Positions 30,314 through 39,150 of a stretch of 45,033 bases of DNA are shown piece after piece. Source of the stretch: Spirochaetales bacterium (lineage in GTDB: Bacteria > Spirochaetota > Spirochaetia > DSM-2461); assembly GCA_028533045.1 (NCBI GenBank), contig JAQQAP010000032.1:1-45033 (forward strand), in the 5' to 3' direction. The translations under genes and the position numbers were made by a program. The notes below the pieces were generated by a model. The model ran no database searches, had not been told where the DNA came from, and worked only from the letters and a program-made list of their open reading frames with translations. The stretch's first letter is position 1. Every line of letters starts with the position of its first letter.

Positions 30314-32638
30314 TTACAAGTTCTTTATGAGCCAATGGGGCGGGAAGAGTCTTCTGTAGGCCCCTTGGGTAAAGCGGTCGTCAATCAGCTGAATGATACC
30401 CCGGTCCGTTTCCTTCCGAATCACCCGGCCCGCCGCCTGGAGGACCCGGTTCCAGCCGGGAAGACGGTAGGCAAAGTCGTAGCCGTTCAGTCCCAAGCCT
30501 TCGTAATACTCCTTAAGAAGGTCCCGCTCTGTTCCTATACCGGGAATCCCCGGCCCCACTATGGTTACCCCTGTCAAAAGATCTCCGGGCAGATCGATCC
30601 CCTCCCCGAAAATCCCGCCCATCACCGCAAAGGCCAGAAGGGAGCGTCCCTCGTCACGGGCCCGGGCAAAGCGATTCAGGAATTCCTCCCGCTCCTCTTC
30701 CTTCATGGCTCCCGTCTGAATCAGCAGGTCCTCATCGGTATAAGTCTTCTCCCAAAGTTCCTGTGCCGATGTCAAATAGCGGTAGGAGGGAAAAAAGACC
30801 AGATGATTGCCCGGGCAGAGGCGGCGACCGTGGGCAATGGCTTCAATGAGCTGGGGGAGGCTCGCGTCCCGGCCCCGGTAGCGGGTGTTTATGCGGCCTG
30901 CGAGGTAGATTGGGCAGTTCCGGGGATCAAAAGGGGAGGGCAGGGCCGCTTCGCGTACTTCCCGGTCCGTGTCCAGGAGGATGGTGCGAAAATAGTCCGG
31001 CGGGCTGAGTGTGGCGGAAAAGAGGATAGCCGAAGCGGATTTCTCGAAGCCCTCCTTGAGCAAGGGGGCCGGATGGAGGCAGAGGAGGGTCGCTTCACAG
31101 TCTTTTCTTCCCCGCCCTTCCAGAACAAAGCGGTAGGCCGGGCCGAATAGTTCGGCGATTTTCGTATAGAAACGGGTATTCAGATAAAAGCCCATGAGAA
31201 GGGCGTGGGCATCGGGGGGGAGATCTTCGCGCAGGACACTTTCGGCTAACTGGTTGAATCGGGCTATCCTGTCCAGGAGGTTTTTGTCCGGTTCGGAGAG
31301 GACAATCGGTTTTTCCCCCAGAGCCTCCCACTGTTTGCGAAAATCCAAAAGGCAGCGGTTCAGCCCCTCCAGGGACCGGAGCAGGGGAGATTTTTCCAGG
31401 GCGGGATGGAGCTTTTTAAGACCCCGCTTAAGTTCCAGTATCGTCTCCTTTTCCAGCCGGGCGGTGTACATGTCCCGGCCCCGGTCGGGGAGATTATGAG
31501 CCTCGTCAATAAGCACCGTGTACCTTTCATTCGGCCGGGCGAAGTAGCGTTTGAGGGAGACCACCGGGTCAAAGAGGTGGTTAAAGTCGGCCGCCAGAAT
31601 ATCCGCCTCCAAGCCCAGATCCAGGGAGAGTTCAAAGGGGCAAATCCCGTATTCGTCGGCCAGTCCGTTAAAGACTTCCCGGTCAAAAAAGGCGATCTCC
31701 TCCAGCCGCCCCCGAATCAGCTCAAGCTTATCGTAATAGCCCTCCGCGTAGGGGCAGTAGGCCGGGTCGCACTGCCTTGCTTCCGGTTCCCGGCAAATCT
31801 TCTCTTTACCGGTCAGTATCACCGTAATAAGCCGGGCTCCCCCTTTCTCCAGGTCCCGGGCCCCCTCCGCTGCCAGAGCACGTCCCGTGGTGCGGGCGGT
31901 CAAATAGATAATCCGGTCTGCGTGGCCCTCGCCCAGGGCTTTGACCGCCGGAAAGAGAGTCCCCATCGTCTTTCCCGTCCCCGTAGGCGCCTGCACCATA
32001 AGAAGACATTCGTCCCGCACCGCCCGGTATACCCGGGCCGAAAGGTCCCGCTGACCCGGCCGGAAATCACCGTAGGGAAAGGTCAGTTCCCGGCAGGTCT
32101 TGTTTCTTTGCTCCTGCCACTGCCGCTGCCAGGCCTTCCGGGCAAAGTACTTGTCCAGCAAACCGTCCAGGTAGACCGAAAGTTCGCTCCCGGTCATGGT
32201 GCGGCTGTAGCGCTCCTCTTTTTCCGATCGCAGGTGGTAGTAGGTGAGGGTGAGCTTGAGCGATTCTTCCGGTTCGACCCGGTAGAGGCCGCCGTATACC
32301 AGAAGCTGGGCTCGGTGGAGAAGGGGAGACTCCTCCCAGGAACCGGGGAAATCCCGCTCCACCGTTTTAATCTCTTCAAATTCCAGAGGTTCGGTGAGAA
32401 AAATTCCGTCGATGCGCCCTTCCAGGCATAGGGTATGATCGTTTTTGGTGAACTGCCGCTCTACCTTTCTCTCTTTCTCATAGCGGGTGGGGCGGGAGGC
32501 CTGGACCTTTTTATGGGCCTTTGTGCCGTCCACCGCCCGTTGGTTGGAGAAAAAACCTCCGTGCATATCCCCTTCCCGGGCGGTCAACTCGATGAACCGG
32601 TGCACCGAGAGAGAGGCCGAGTCGGGTTGGGCGCCCAT
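30314..32638 (-). CDS. XPD/DinG-type iron-sulfur DNA helicase with N-terminal PD-(D/E)XK nuclease domain
   Basis: The protein has 774 residues. The N-terminal part carries GRIDGIF (Asp77) and EEIKTV (Glu89-x-Lys91), the core of a RecB/Cas4-like nuclease. Superfamily 2 motifs follow: Walker A APTGTGKT (217-224) and DEAH (379-382). Cys282, Cys290, Cys295 and Cys333 fit the 4Fe-4S site of XPD helicases. C-terminal motifs include LFSATLSPPDYF and QAAGRVIRKETDRG. It should unwind and process DNA during repair. The GC content here is higher than in the transporter locus. The start overlaps the HAD stop by one base. Confidence 0.88.
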   Translation of the reverse strand: MGAQPDSASLSVHRFIELTAREGDMHGGFFSNQRAVDGTKAHKKVQASRPTRYEKERKVERQFTKNDHTLCLEGRIDGIFLTEPLEFEEIKTVERDFPGSWEESPLLHRAQLLVYGGLYRVEPEESLKLTLTYYHLRSEKEERYSRTMTGSELSVYLDGLLDKYFARKAWQRQWQEQRNKTCRELTFPYGDFRPGQRDLSARVYRAVRDECLLMVQAPTGTGKTMGTLFPAVKALGEGHADRIIYLTARTTGRALAAEGARDLEKGGARLITVILTGKEKICREPEARQCDPAYCPYAEGYYDKLELIRGRLEEIAFFDREVFNGLADEYGICPFELSLDLGLEADILAADFNHLFDPVVSLKRYFARPNERYTVLIDEAHNLPDRGRDMYTARLEKETILELKRGLKKLHPALEKSPLLRSLEGLNRCLLDFRKQWEALGEKPIVLSEPDKNLLDRIARFNQLAESVLREDLPPDAHALLMGFYLNTRFYTKIAELFGPAYRFVLEGRGRKDCEATLLCLHPAPLLKEGFEKSASAILFSATLSPPDYFRTILLDTDREVREAALPSPFDPRNCPIYLAGRINTRYRGRDASLPQLIEAIAHGRRLCPGNHLVFFPSYRYLTSAQELWEKTYTDEDLLIQTGAMKEEEREEFLNRFARARDEGRSLLAFAVMGGIFGEGIDLPGDLLTGVTIVGPGIPGIGTERDLLKEYYEGLGLNGYDFAYRLPGWNRVLQAAGRVIRKETDRGIIQLIDDRFTQGAYRRLFPPHWLIKNL

Positions 32639-33357
32639 TAGTTTTGGTGCAGCCTGTCTATGAGGGGGAGCACTTCATTCAGATTCCCAATATGGTAATT
32701 TACCGTTTTCTTGCGCTCTTCTATTTTCTCGGGCCAGGAAGTGGAGAGGAATTGAGTAGTGAGAACCGCATGCATCCCCGCCTGTCCCGAGGCTATCAGT
32801 TCATCGTTGCCCCCGTCTCCCACATAGAGACAGTCGGCCGCCTCAAGGCCCAGTCGGTCTAAACAAATCTGGAAAATCTCCGGCTCCGGTTTCATATAGC
32901 CCACGTGGCATGAGAAAATCGTTTCGTCAAAAAGAGAGCCCAGTTCCGAATCGGCCCAGGCCTCAATCTCCACCGCATCGGCATTGCTTACCAGGGCCAG
33001 GGGATAACCGGCCTCCTTAATGGCACGAATAGAATCGATCACCCCCACCGGCGGCTTTTCCAGGCAGTAGCGAAAGCGAATGCGCCTCTCCCGGGTGGTT
33101 TCCTCCAGAATTTCTTCGGAAATAGTGGGGTCGATCTTCCAGGCAATATCCCGGACAATTTCCACCGGATCGGTAATATTTCCCACCAGCCGGTCCCGTG
33201 ACTGGTTAAACACCGCCTCCCGCCATTTATTCGGGTCCACCCCCAAAATCTCATGGGAGTAACGGCCCGGCGCATCGGGGAGCTGGGTCAGGGAGGTGAG
33301 AGTGGAAAAAAGGTCAAAGACGACCGCCTTAATTTGTACGGGGGATTTAGAATTCAT
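32638..33357 (-). CDS. HAD-IA family hydrolase
   Basis: The protein has 239 residues. Motif I is VVFDLFSTLTSL, motif II VSNAD, motif III the Lys in GYMKPEPEIF and motif IV YVGDGGNDEL. The residue two after the nucleophile is Phe instead of Asp (DLF), as in some HAD-IA dehalogenase-like members, so a phosphatase activity is uncertain. A helical cap lies between motifs I and II. It is coupled to the helicase gene by a one-base overlap, but no functional link is known. Confidence 0.83.
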   Translation of the reverse strand: MNSKSPVQIKAVVFDLFSTLTSLTQLPDAPGRYSHEILGVDPNKWREAVFNQSRDRLVGNITDPVEIVRDIAWKIDPTISEEILEETTRERRIRFRYCLEKPPVGVIDSIRAIKEAGYPLALVSNADAVEIEAWADSELGSLFDETIFSCHVGYMKPEPEIFQICLDRLGLEAADCLYVGDGGNDELIASGQAGMHAVLTTQFLSTSWPEKIEERKKTVNYHIGNLNEVLPLIDRLHQN

Positions 33358-33399
33358 AGGCCCATCTTAGGGAGATAGTTACAGCTTGTCAAGGAAGTG

Positions 33400-33458
33400 T
33401 GTAAATGTAAACAATGTAAGGAGAAGGGTTGGCAAAATCTTTCTCTATAGTCTATGAT
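33400..33458 (+). promoter_or_regulatory. Rubrerythrin promoter with upstream TGTAA repeats
   Basis: TTGGCA (33429-33434), 18 bases and TATGAT (33453-33458); the transcript would begin near 33465. Just upstream stand TGTAAA (33400-33405), TGTAAA (33406-33411) and TGTAAG (33415-33420), three direct repeats that may bind an activator or redox regulator. Confidence 0.5.
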
Positions 33459-33518
33459 TAGTCAACGGGGAACTGTCTTTCCCCTCTATTATTAATACGA
33501 ATCCACAAGGAGAAAACA

Positions 33519-34106
33519 ATGGGAATTAAAGGAACGGAAACAGAAAAAAATTTGCTTAAAGCCTTTGCCGGTGAATCTCAGGCCCGCAACCGCTACACCT
33601 ACTTCGCTTCCAAAGCGAAAAAAGAAGGTTATGTACAGATTAGCCAGGTTTTCACGGAAACCGCCGATCAGGAAAAAGAACATGCCAAGAGATTTTTCTC
33701 CTTCCTCGAAGGGGGCATGGTAGAAATCACAGCCATGTTCCCCGCCGGTTTTGCCGGTGAAGATAAGGTAGGAACCACCCTGGAAAACCTCAAAGCCGCA
33801 GCCGGTGGTGAAAACGAAGAGTGGACCGAACTGTACCCCGCTTTTGCCGACAAGGCCGAAGAAGAAGGTTTCAAAGAAGTGGCTACCCTTTTCCGCATGG
33901 TTTCCGTGGCAGAAAAACAGCATGAAAAAAGATACAACGACCTGGCCGCCAACCTGGAAGCGGACAGCGTATTCAAGAAGGACGAGAGCGTAACCTGGAG
34001 ATGTATCAACTGCGGTTACATCCTGGACAGCAAAACCGCTCCCAACCTCTGCCCCGCTTGTAAGCATCCCCAGTCTTTCTTCGAACTTTTGGGCGAAAAT
34101 TACTAA
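33519..34106 (+). CDS. rbr: Rubrerythrin
   Basis: The protein has 195 residues. The N-terminal four-helix di-iron domain shows AFAGESQARNRYTYF, ETADQEKEHAKRFF and SVAEKQHEKRY, giving the Glu and His ligands. A C-terminal rubredoxin domain carries two Cys pairs (CINCGYI, CPACKHP). It reduces hydrogen peroxide to water in the cytoplasm of anaerobes, taking electrons from rubredoxin or NADH-linked donors. AAGGAG precedes the ATG. The gene stands alone with its own promoter. Codon use is biased, as expected for an abundant protein. Confidence 0.95.
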   Translation: MGIKGTETEKNLLKAFAGESQARNRYTYFASKAKKEGYVQISQVFTETADQEKEHAKRFFSFLEGGMVEITAMFPAGFAGEDKVGTTLENLKAAAGGENEEWTELYPAFADKAEEEGFKEVATLFRMVSVAEKQHEKRYNDLAANLEADSVFKKDESVTWRCINCGYILDSKTAPNLCPACKHPQSFFELLGENY

Positions 34107-34130
34107 AATAACGACATATTTAAGCTATGG

Positions 34131-34260
34131 GCGGGTGCCCGGGAGTTTCTCCCGGGCATCGCGCTATCCGCTCGAACGGCTTCTTCGGAGGCCTTTTTCC
34201 GGCGCCGTCGCCTCTGCCGGGGCCCCCGCGCCGTAACCGCTTCTATCGCTCCCGCACAGG
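34131..34260. repeat. GC-rich structured intergenic block, probable dispersed repeat
   Basis: About 71 percent G+C by hand count over 130 bases. It begins with a perfect 10-bp hairpin (TGCCCGGGAG at 34136-34145 and CTCCCGGGCA at 34149-34158), which may also end the rubrerythrin transcript although no T-run follows. The rest (GCGCTATCCGCTCGAACGGC and so on) resembles GC-rich intergenic repeats I know from other spirochaete genomes; no second copy exists in this window. Confidence 0.45.
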
Positions 34261-34263
34261 GGT

Positions 34264-35841
34264 TCAATAATTTAGTTCACTTTCGCTAAATCTTGTTATC
34301 TTATCAATATTCTCAATGAAGATATCGGCCAGTTCCGGGTCGAATTGCTTCCCCTTATTCTCTTCTATCCATTTAAGACACTTTTCCCGGGGAATGGGTT
34401 CTTTGTAGATTCGTTTGTGGCTCATGGCGTCAAAAACATCGACCAGAGTCATCATTCTGGCGTAGCGGGGGATCGCCTCTCCGGCCATTCCATCGGGGTA
34501 GCCCGTTCCGTCGTAACGTTCGTGGTGCCTTAGGGATATTTCCGAAGATATCTTGAGAATGGGAAGGTTGGAGTGTTTGAGAATCAGGTATCCGTGGGTT
34601 GTATGGGTTTTCATCTCCTCGAATTCTTCTTCTGTCAATTTTCCCGGTTTTTTGAGAATTCTGTCGGGTATGACTATTTTGCCCAGGTCATGCATGGTAC
34701 TGGCGAATTTGAGAGTTTCCGCCTCTTCATGGTCGGAGCCCAGGACAAGGGAGAAGTTATACATCATCTCGGAGATTCTTTTTACATGAAACCCGGTGTC
34801 GGTAAAGTGGGATTCCACCGCATTAGCCAGGGTGTAAACGATATCTTTTTGGGCCTCGTTTATGTAGGAGGTCATCATGTAATTATCCAGGGCGATGGCA
34901 AAGTTGCTCATGAAAAGATTAATCAGATCAAAGTCAAATTGTTCCTTTTTTCCTTCCAGATAAACCCAGCTTTTTAAACTGTTTTGGCCCGGGGTAAATA
35001 TGAGAAAGCCCTTATCCTGTTGAATAATTCTGTTCTCCCCGTTCCACTCCGGTTTATTCAGGTTTTCAGTTATTTCCCTCAGCTCGGCAATATCCTCCAG
35101 TTCTTTACCGATATAGAGGCTGAATCTTCCCGTGGCGGCAATGATCCTGGCCTTTTCTTCTCCGCTCAGGGAGATAAATCCGGTAGGTTTGGTATATCCA
35201 TGGGGTTTCTGGACGTAAAGAATGTCGCTCTCTTCCGTTTTAAAGGTGGAAAGCTGTTCCAGTATGCTTACCAGGAAGGCATCGAGAGTATTTTTTTCGA
35301 AAAGGGCTGCGCTGGCGGAGATGATTTTTTCAAGGCCCTTTTTGTGCTCCTTTATTTTTTGGATATCCCTATAACTGCGTATGGCCGAGTAGAGGGAGGT
35401 GAAGAGCCGTTTATTGGTAAACTCTGTTTTTACTCGGTAGTCGTTTATATCATAGTCACGGATAATTTCATTTTCCGGAGCTTCTCCCGGCTGTCCCGTG
35501 CGCAGGATGATGCGGACCTCTTCGTTTCCCAGTTCCTCCCGAATATATTTTACCGCATCCAGGCCGGAGTGTTTCGATTCCATTACCACATCAAGAAAGA
35601 GAACGGCTATATCATCGTAACGGTTCATAATCTTTCGAGTTTCTTCTCCCGAATAGGCGTGGAGAATCTCTATACCCCTATCGTCAAAGGAAAAGCCTCC
35701 CAGGACCAGAGTCGTAACTTTATGAACCTCCTCATCATCGTCGGCAATGAGTATTTTATACCTGCCCTTTGTTGGTTTTTCCTCGTGTGTTTCATCATCG
35801 AGAAATTTAAAGTCCGCCCGTATATTATCCCATTTACTCAT
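34264..35841 (-). CDS. Response regulator with REC, DUF3369 and HD-GYP domains
   Basis: The protein has 525 residues. The receiver domain (28-160) has the acidic pocket ADDD and phospho-acceptor Asp84 (LFLDVVM). The middle (about 170-320) fits DUF3369. The HD-GYP phosphodiesterase domain shows HDLGK (His384-Asp385) and HHERYDGTGYPDG (GYP at 447-449), with DVFDAM later, so it should degrade cyclic di-GMP. It follows the kinase gene by 15 bases, so it is almost certainly that kinase's partner. Output is thus a second messenger rather than direct transcription. Confidence 0.9.
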   Translation of the reverse strand: MSKWDNIRADFKFLDDETHEEKPTKGRYKILIADDDEEVHKVTTLVLGGFSFDDRGIEILHAYSGEETRKIMNRYDDIAVLFLDVVMESKHSGLDAVKYIREELGNEEVRIILRTGQPGEAPENEIIRDYDINDYRVKTEFTNKRLFTSLYSAIRSYRDIQKIKEHKKGLEKIISASAALFEKNTLDAFLVSILEQLSTFKTEESDILYVQKPHGYTKPTGFISLSGEEKARIIAATGRFSLYIGKELEDIAELREITENLNKPEWNGENRIIQQDKGFLIFTPGQNSLKSWVYLEGKKEQFDFDLINLFMSNFAIALDNYMMTSYINEAQKDIVYTLANAVESHFTDTGFHVKRISEMMYNFSLVLGSDHEEAETLKFASTMHDLGKIVIPDRILKKPGKLTEEEFEEMKTHTTHGYLILKHSNLPILKISSEISLRHHERYDGTGYPDGMAGEAIPRYARMMTLVDVFDAMSHKRIYKEPIPREKCLKWIEENKGKQFDPELADIFIENIDKITRFSESELNY

Positions 35842-35856
35842 TTTTCTCTCCTGCCA

Positions 35857-38800
35857 TTACTTGCTCTTTTTTGAATTTGCCAGGGGCAGACTTATTCTGA
35901 ATAATACCCCTTGCCCCGGTTCGCTCTCACATGTAATCGAACCGGATAGCTTATCATTAACGATATTGTAGATAACGCTCAAACCTAGACCGCTCCCTCC
36001 GTTATGTAGATTAGTTGTAAAAAAAGGATCAAAAATCCTTCCTATATTCTCTTTGGCTATACCTTTCCCACTATCCCTGTAGGTTAGTTCCAGGCTCTTC
36101 TCCGAATCTTCCTTATTAATCAAAATCATACCCTTTTCTCCCTCTTCAAAGGCGTGATTCAGGGAGTTCATTATGAGGTTGGTGAATATTTGAGAAAAGG
36201 CGCTGGGAAAACTATTTATCCATAGGGCGTCCGTAAAACCCAGGGAGACCTGAATATTGGTGTTGTTGAACTCATGCTTAAGGGTCATGAGCATGGTATT
36301 CAGATATTTGGTCAGGTTAAAACGGGTGGCCCGTTCGGAACTCTGGTTTACCGCCACCTGCTTAAAGCTCTGTACCAGTTCGGAGGCTCGGATGAGGTTC
36401 TGGGATACAATCTCACTCGATTCGTCGATGGTCTTCATATAATCAATGAGTTCGTTTTTACCCAGAGAGCCCGATTGTAGGGCTTTAAACAGGTTGTCGT
36501 TTGTTTCTGTCAGGAAGGTTGAGGCGGTTACGGCCACCCCAAGGGGCGTATTGATTTCATGGGCCACCCCAGCCACAAGATTTCCCAATGAGGCCAGTCT
36601 CTCTTTATTCATCAGTTCCTTGTTGGTGCGGGCCAGCTCCCGGGTTCTGCTTTCGACCTTCTCTTCCAGTTTCCTGTTGAGAGTCAGAATCCTCCTCATT
36701 CTGATTCTCATGTAAAGAACTATCATTGCCCCGATAAGAAAGAGATAGCTTAGGAAAGCCCACCATCTCTTCCACCAGGGGGTGGTAATGTTCACGGGCA
36801 GACTTAATTCATTTTTGCTCCATACACCGGGCTGGAGGGACACTTTGACACGGAAGGTATAGCTGCCACCGTCCAGATTGGTGTAGGTCGCTTTGGCTTC
36901 TTTTCCCAATTCTACCCACTCCCTATCAAATCCTTCCAGCTTGTAGGCGTAGTTGGCAATGTGAGGATTCAGAAAATCCAGAGCGATGAAATCAAAGGTA
37001 ATCATCGAGTCTTTCCAGGAGAGATCCAGTGAATCCAGAGCAAAAGGAGCTACTCCCAAATCGATCTCTTCATTGAGAACTTTTACGGAGGTGAGGAGGA
37101 TCTCCGGATCTCCTTCTATGGTAGCCACTCTTAGGGGATTGAATCGGGAGAGGCCGTTTCTGCCGACAAAGTAAAAGTAACCGTCCGATCCGGCCAGAGC
37201 ACCGTCACGGCGCATGGAGAATTCATTTCCCTGCAGTCCGTCACTGGCGGTGTAGTTATGCACCGAAAAATCGCTCCTGTTAAACTGATCCAAACCATTG
37301 GCCGTTCCCAGCCAGATATAACCGTTGGAGTCCTCTTTAATATTGTAGACCGCATTGCTCGATAATCCGTCGTCCCTGTTAAAGAGTTGGAAGGAGTCGT
37401 TGCTCCAGTCCCAAAGGTATAAACCGTCGGCCGATCCCAGCCAGATATTTTTCTCTTCATCCTCTATGATGTTGTATATTTGGCCTCCCTTCAAGGTTCC
37501 GGGGCTTTCCCGGTCCGGTTTATATTCGTACCAGGAGTCCAGACCGGGGGTATGCCTATAGATTTCTCCCCCCATGGTACCAATCCATACCCGGCCTTCA
37601 GAGTCCACAAAAATTGTGGAAATAGAGAGCGATTCAAAGAGAAGAGAGTAGTTTTCTTCTCCCTTGTTAAAATAAACCACTCCTATTTCACTGGCTACCC
37701 AAAGGTTGCCTTCTTTGTCGATGGCTATTTTTCTTATACCCACATCGGAGTATCTCTTTTTGTCCTCTTCCCGGGGAAAGAGCCGGGAAAATCGGTTCTC
37801 TTCCTTTTCGTACTTGGTGAGACCGCCGTATTGTCCAATGAGCAGATTTCCCGAAGGGTCTTCCAAAAAGGCCTGGATCTCACCGGACGGCAGCTCTCCC
37901 TTTTCCAATGAGCCGTTAGGAATGACCGTGAGGTCATCCTTTGGGATATCCCATCTGGTAAGGCCCGAATCGTGTCCCTGTCCTCCCAGCCAGATGATAC
38001 CTTGGGAATCTTCGTAAATAGAAAAAAGAGAACGTACCGGAAAGGAGCCGGGATCATCGGGAACATGGCGGTAATGGGCAAACTGTTTGGCCGCATAGGC
38101 GAATTTATTCAGTCCCCCGTCGGGAGTTCCCACCCAGAGTATGTCTTCCCGGTCTTTGTAGACAAACCAGACCAGGTTACTTGAAAGGCTTCCGCTGTCT
38201 TTGGGGTCGTACATAAAGCGGTCCACCAGTCCTGTTGAGGGATCAAGTCTGCCCAGGCCTCCTCCGAATCCGCCTGTCCACAGGGTGCCCTCATCGTCAA
38301 ATACCATGTCCCAGATATAGTTGTCCGCTATGCTGTGTTCGTTATCGTCATAATGGACATATCGGGTAAACTGCCCCGTTTCGCGGTTAAGCCGGCTAAT
38401 GCCTCCCTTGCCGCCTACCCAGATATCGCCCAGTTCATCTTCCACTACGGCGCCGCAGGTATCGTGGGCTATCGTCGCAGGGTTATCGGGATCGTGGCGA
38501 TAAACGGTAAAACTCTTTTCCCCGGGGTCGTACATATTCAAGCCGCCCCCGTATGTCCCCAGCCAGATCATTCCGTCCCGGCTTTCATACATATGGTAGG
38601 CAATGGAGGACTGGAGCATTCTTCCGTTTTCCGGATCCGGATAGTAGTGCTGGAATTCCCCCGTTTCCGGGGTGTATCGGTCCAGAGAGGACGCCGTGGC
38701 CACCCATATGTGACCCTCTCGGTCCTCCAAAATGGAATAGACCGAGTTAGCCCCTATGCTGTTATTGTCTTCCGGGGAGTGAATAAAGTTGGTAAAAGTT

Positions 38801-39150
38801 TCCGTTTCCGGAGTATAGCGGCTTAAACCTCCTCCGGAGGTGGAAAACCAGAGCTGCCCCTGCCGGTCACAAATGATATTATAAACATTCCCCGGGAGAA
38901 GGGAGTTCGGATTGGTGGGGTCATGGGTAAATTGTTGGAAATCTTTGCCGTCATAACGAAAAACACCGTTCCCCCCTTCGGTTCCGAACCAAAGAAATCC
39001 CTGCTTGTCCTGTGTTCCGGAAACAATGGCGTTAACAAGACCGCTTTTTTCGTCAAAATGGTTAAAAGAGTCAAGGCTGTCTATGGCATAAATATTTCCC
39101 AGAATTCCCCATAGGATAGCCAGGCAGATGGGGCAAAAAGTTTTTTTCAT
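35857..39150 (-). CDS. Membrane histidine kinase with two seven-bladed sensor propellers
   Basis: The protein has 1097 residues from the ATG at 39150 (GAGGAAA upstream; a start at 39198 would precede the signal). The signal peptide is followed by about fourteen W-x-G-T/G repeats (LWFGTEGG, IWLGTYGG, IWVGGKGG and so on), enough for two beta-propellers, then a Y_Y_Y domain, one transmembrane helix (WAFLSYLFLIGAMIVLYMRI) and a coiled coil. The kinase core has H-box GVAHEINTPLG (His864) and G-box GSGLGLS. Unlike Bacteroidetes hybrid sensors it lacks its own receiver and AraC domains. The signal is probably extracellular and unknown. Confidence 0.9.
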   Translation of the reverse strand: MKKTFCPICLAILWGILGNIYAIDSLDSFNHFDEKSGLVNAIVSGTQDKQGFLWFGTEGGNGVFRYDGKDFQQFTHDPTNPNSLLPGNVYNIICDRQGQLWFSTSGGGLSRYTPETETFTNFIHSPEDNNSIGANSVYSILEDREGHIWVATASSLDRYTPETGEFQHYYPDPENGRMLQSSIAYHMYESRDGMIWLGTYGGGLNMYDPGEKSFTVYRHDPDNPATIAHDTCGAVVEDELGDIWVGGKGGISRLNRETGQFTRYVHYDDNEHSIADNYIWDMVFDDEGTLWTGGFGGGLGRLDPSTGLVDRFMYDPKDSGSLSSNLVWFVYKDREDILWVGTPDGGLNKFAYAAKQFAHYRHVPDDPGSFPVRSLFSIYEDSQGIIWLGGQGHDSGLTRWDIPKDDLTVIPNGSLEKGELPSGEIQAFLEDPSGNLLIGQYGGLTKYEKEENRFSRLFPREEDKKRYSDVGIRKIAIDKEGNLWVASEIGVVYFNKGEENYSLLFESLSISTIFVDSEGRVWIGTMGGEIYRHTPGLDSWYEYKPDRESPGTLKGGQIYNIIEDEEKNIWLGSADGLYLWDWSNDSFQLFNRDDGLSSNAVYNIKEDSNGYIWLGTANGLDQFNRSDFSVHNYTASDGLQGNEFSMRRDGALAGSDGYFYFVGRNGLSRFNPLRVATIEGDPEILLTSVKVLNEEIDLGVAPFALDSLDLSWKDSMITFDFIALDFLNPHIANYAYKLEGFDREWVELGKEAKATYTNLDGGSYTFRVKVSLQPGVWSKNELSLPVNITTPWWKRWWAFLSYLFLIGAMIVLYMRIRMRRILTLNRKLEEKVESRTRELARTNKELMNKERLASLGNLVAGVAHEINTPLGVAVTASTFLTETNDNLFKALQSGSLGKNELIDYMKTIDESSEIVSQNLIRASELVQSFKQVAVNQSSERATRFNLTKYLNTMLMTLKHEFNNTNIQVSLGFTDALWINSFPSAFSQIFTNLIMNSLNHAFEEGEKGMILINKEDSEKSLELTYRDSGKGIAKENIGRIFDPFFTTNLHNGGSGLGLSVIYNIVNDKLSGSITCESEPGQGVLFRISLPLANSKKSK

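Noticed and set aside
31406..32431. A 341-codon open frame on the plus strand opposite the helicase gene
   Set aside because: It is the antisense shadow of a GC-rich gene; the minus-strand protein has clear helicase and nuclease motifs and this one has none.
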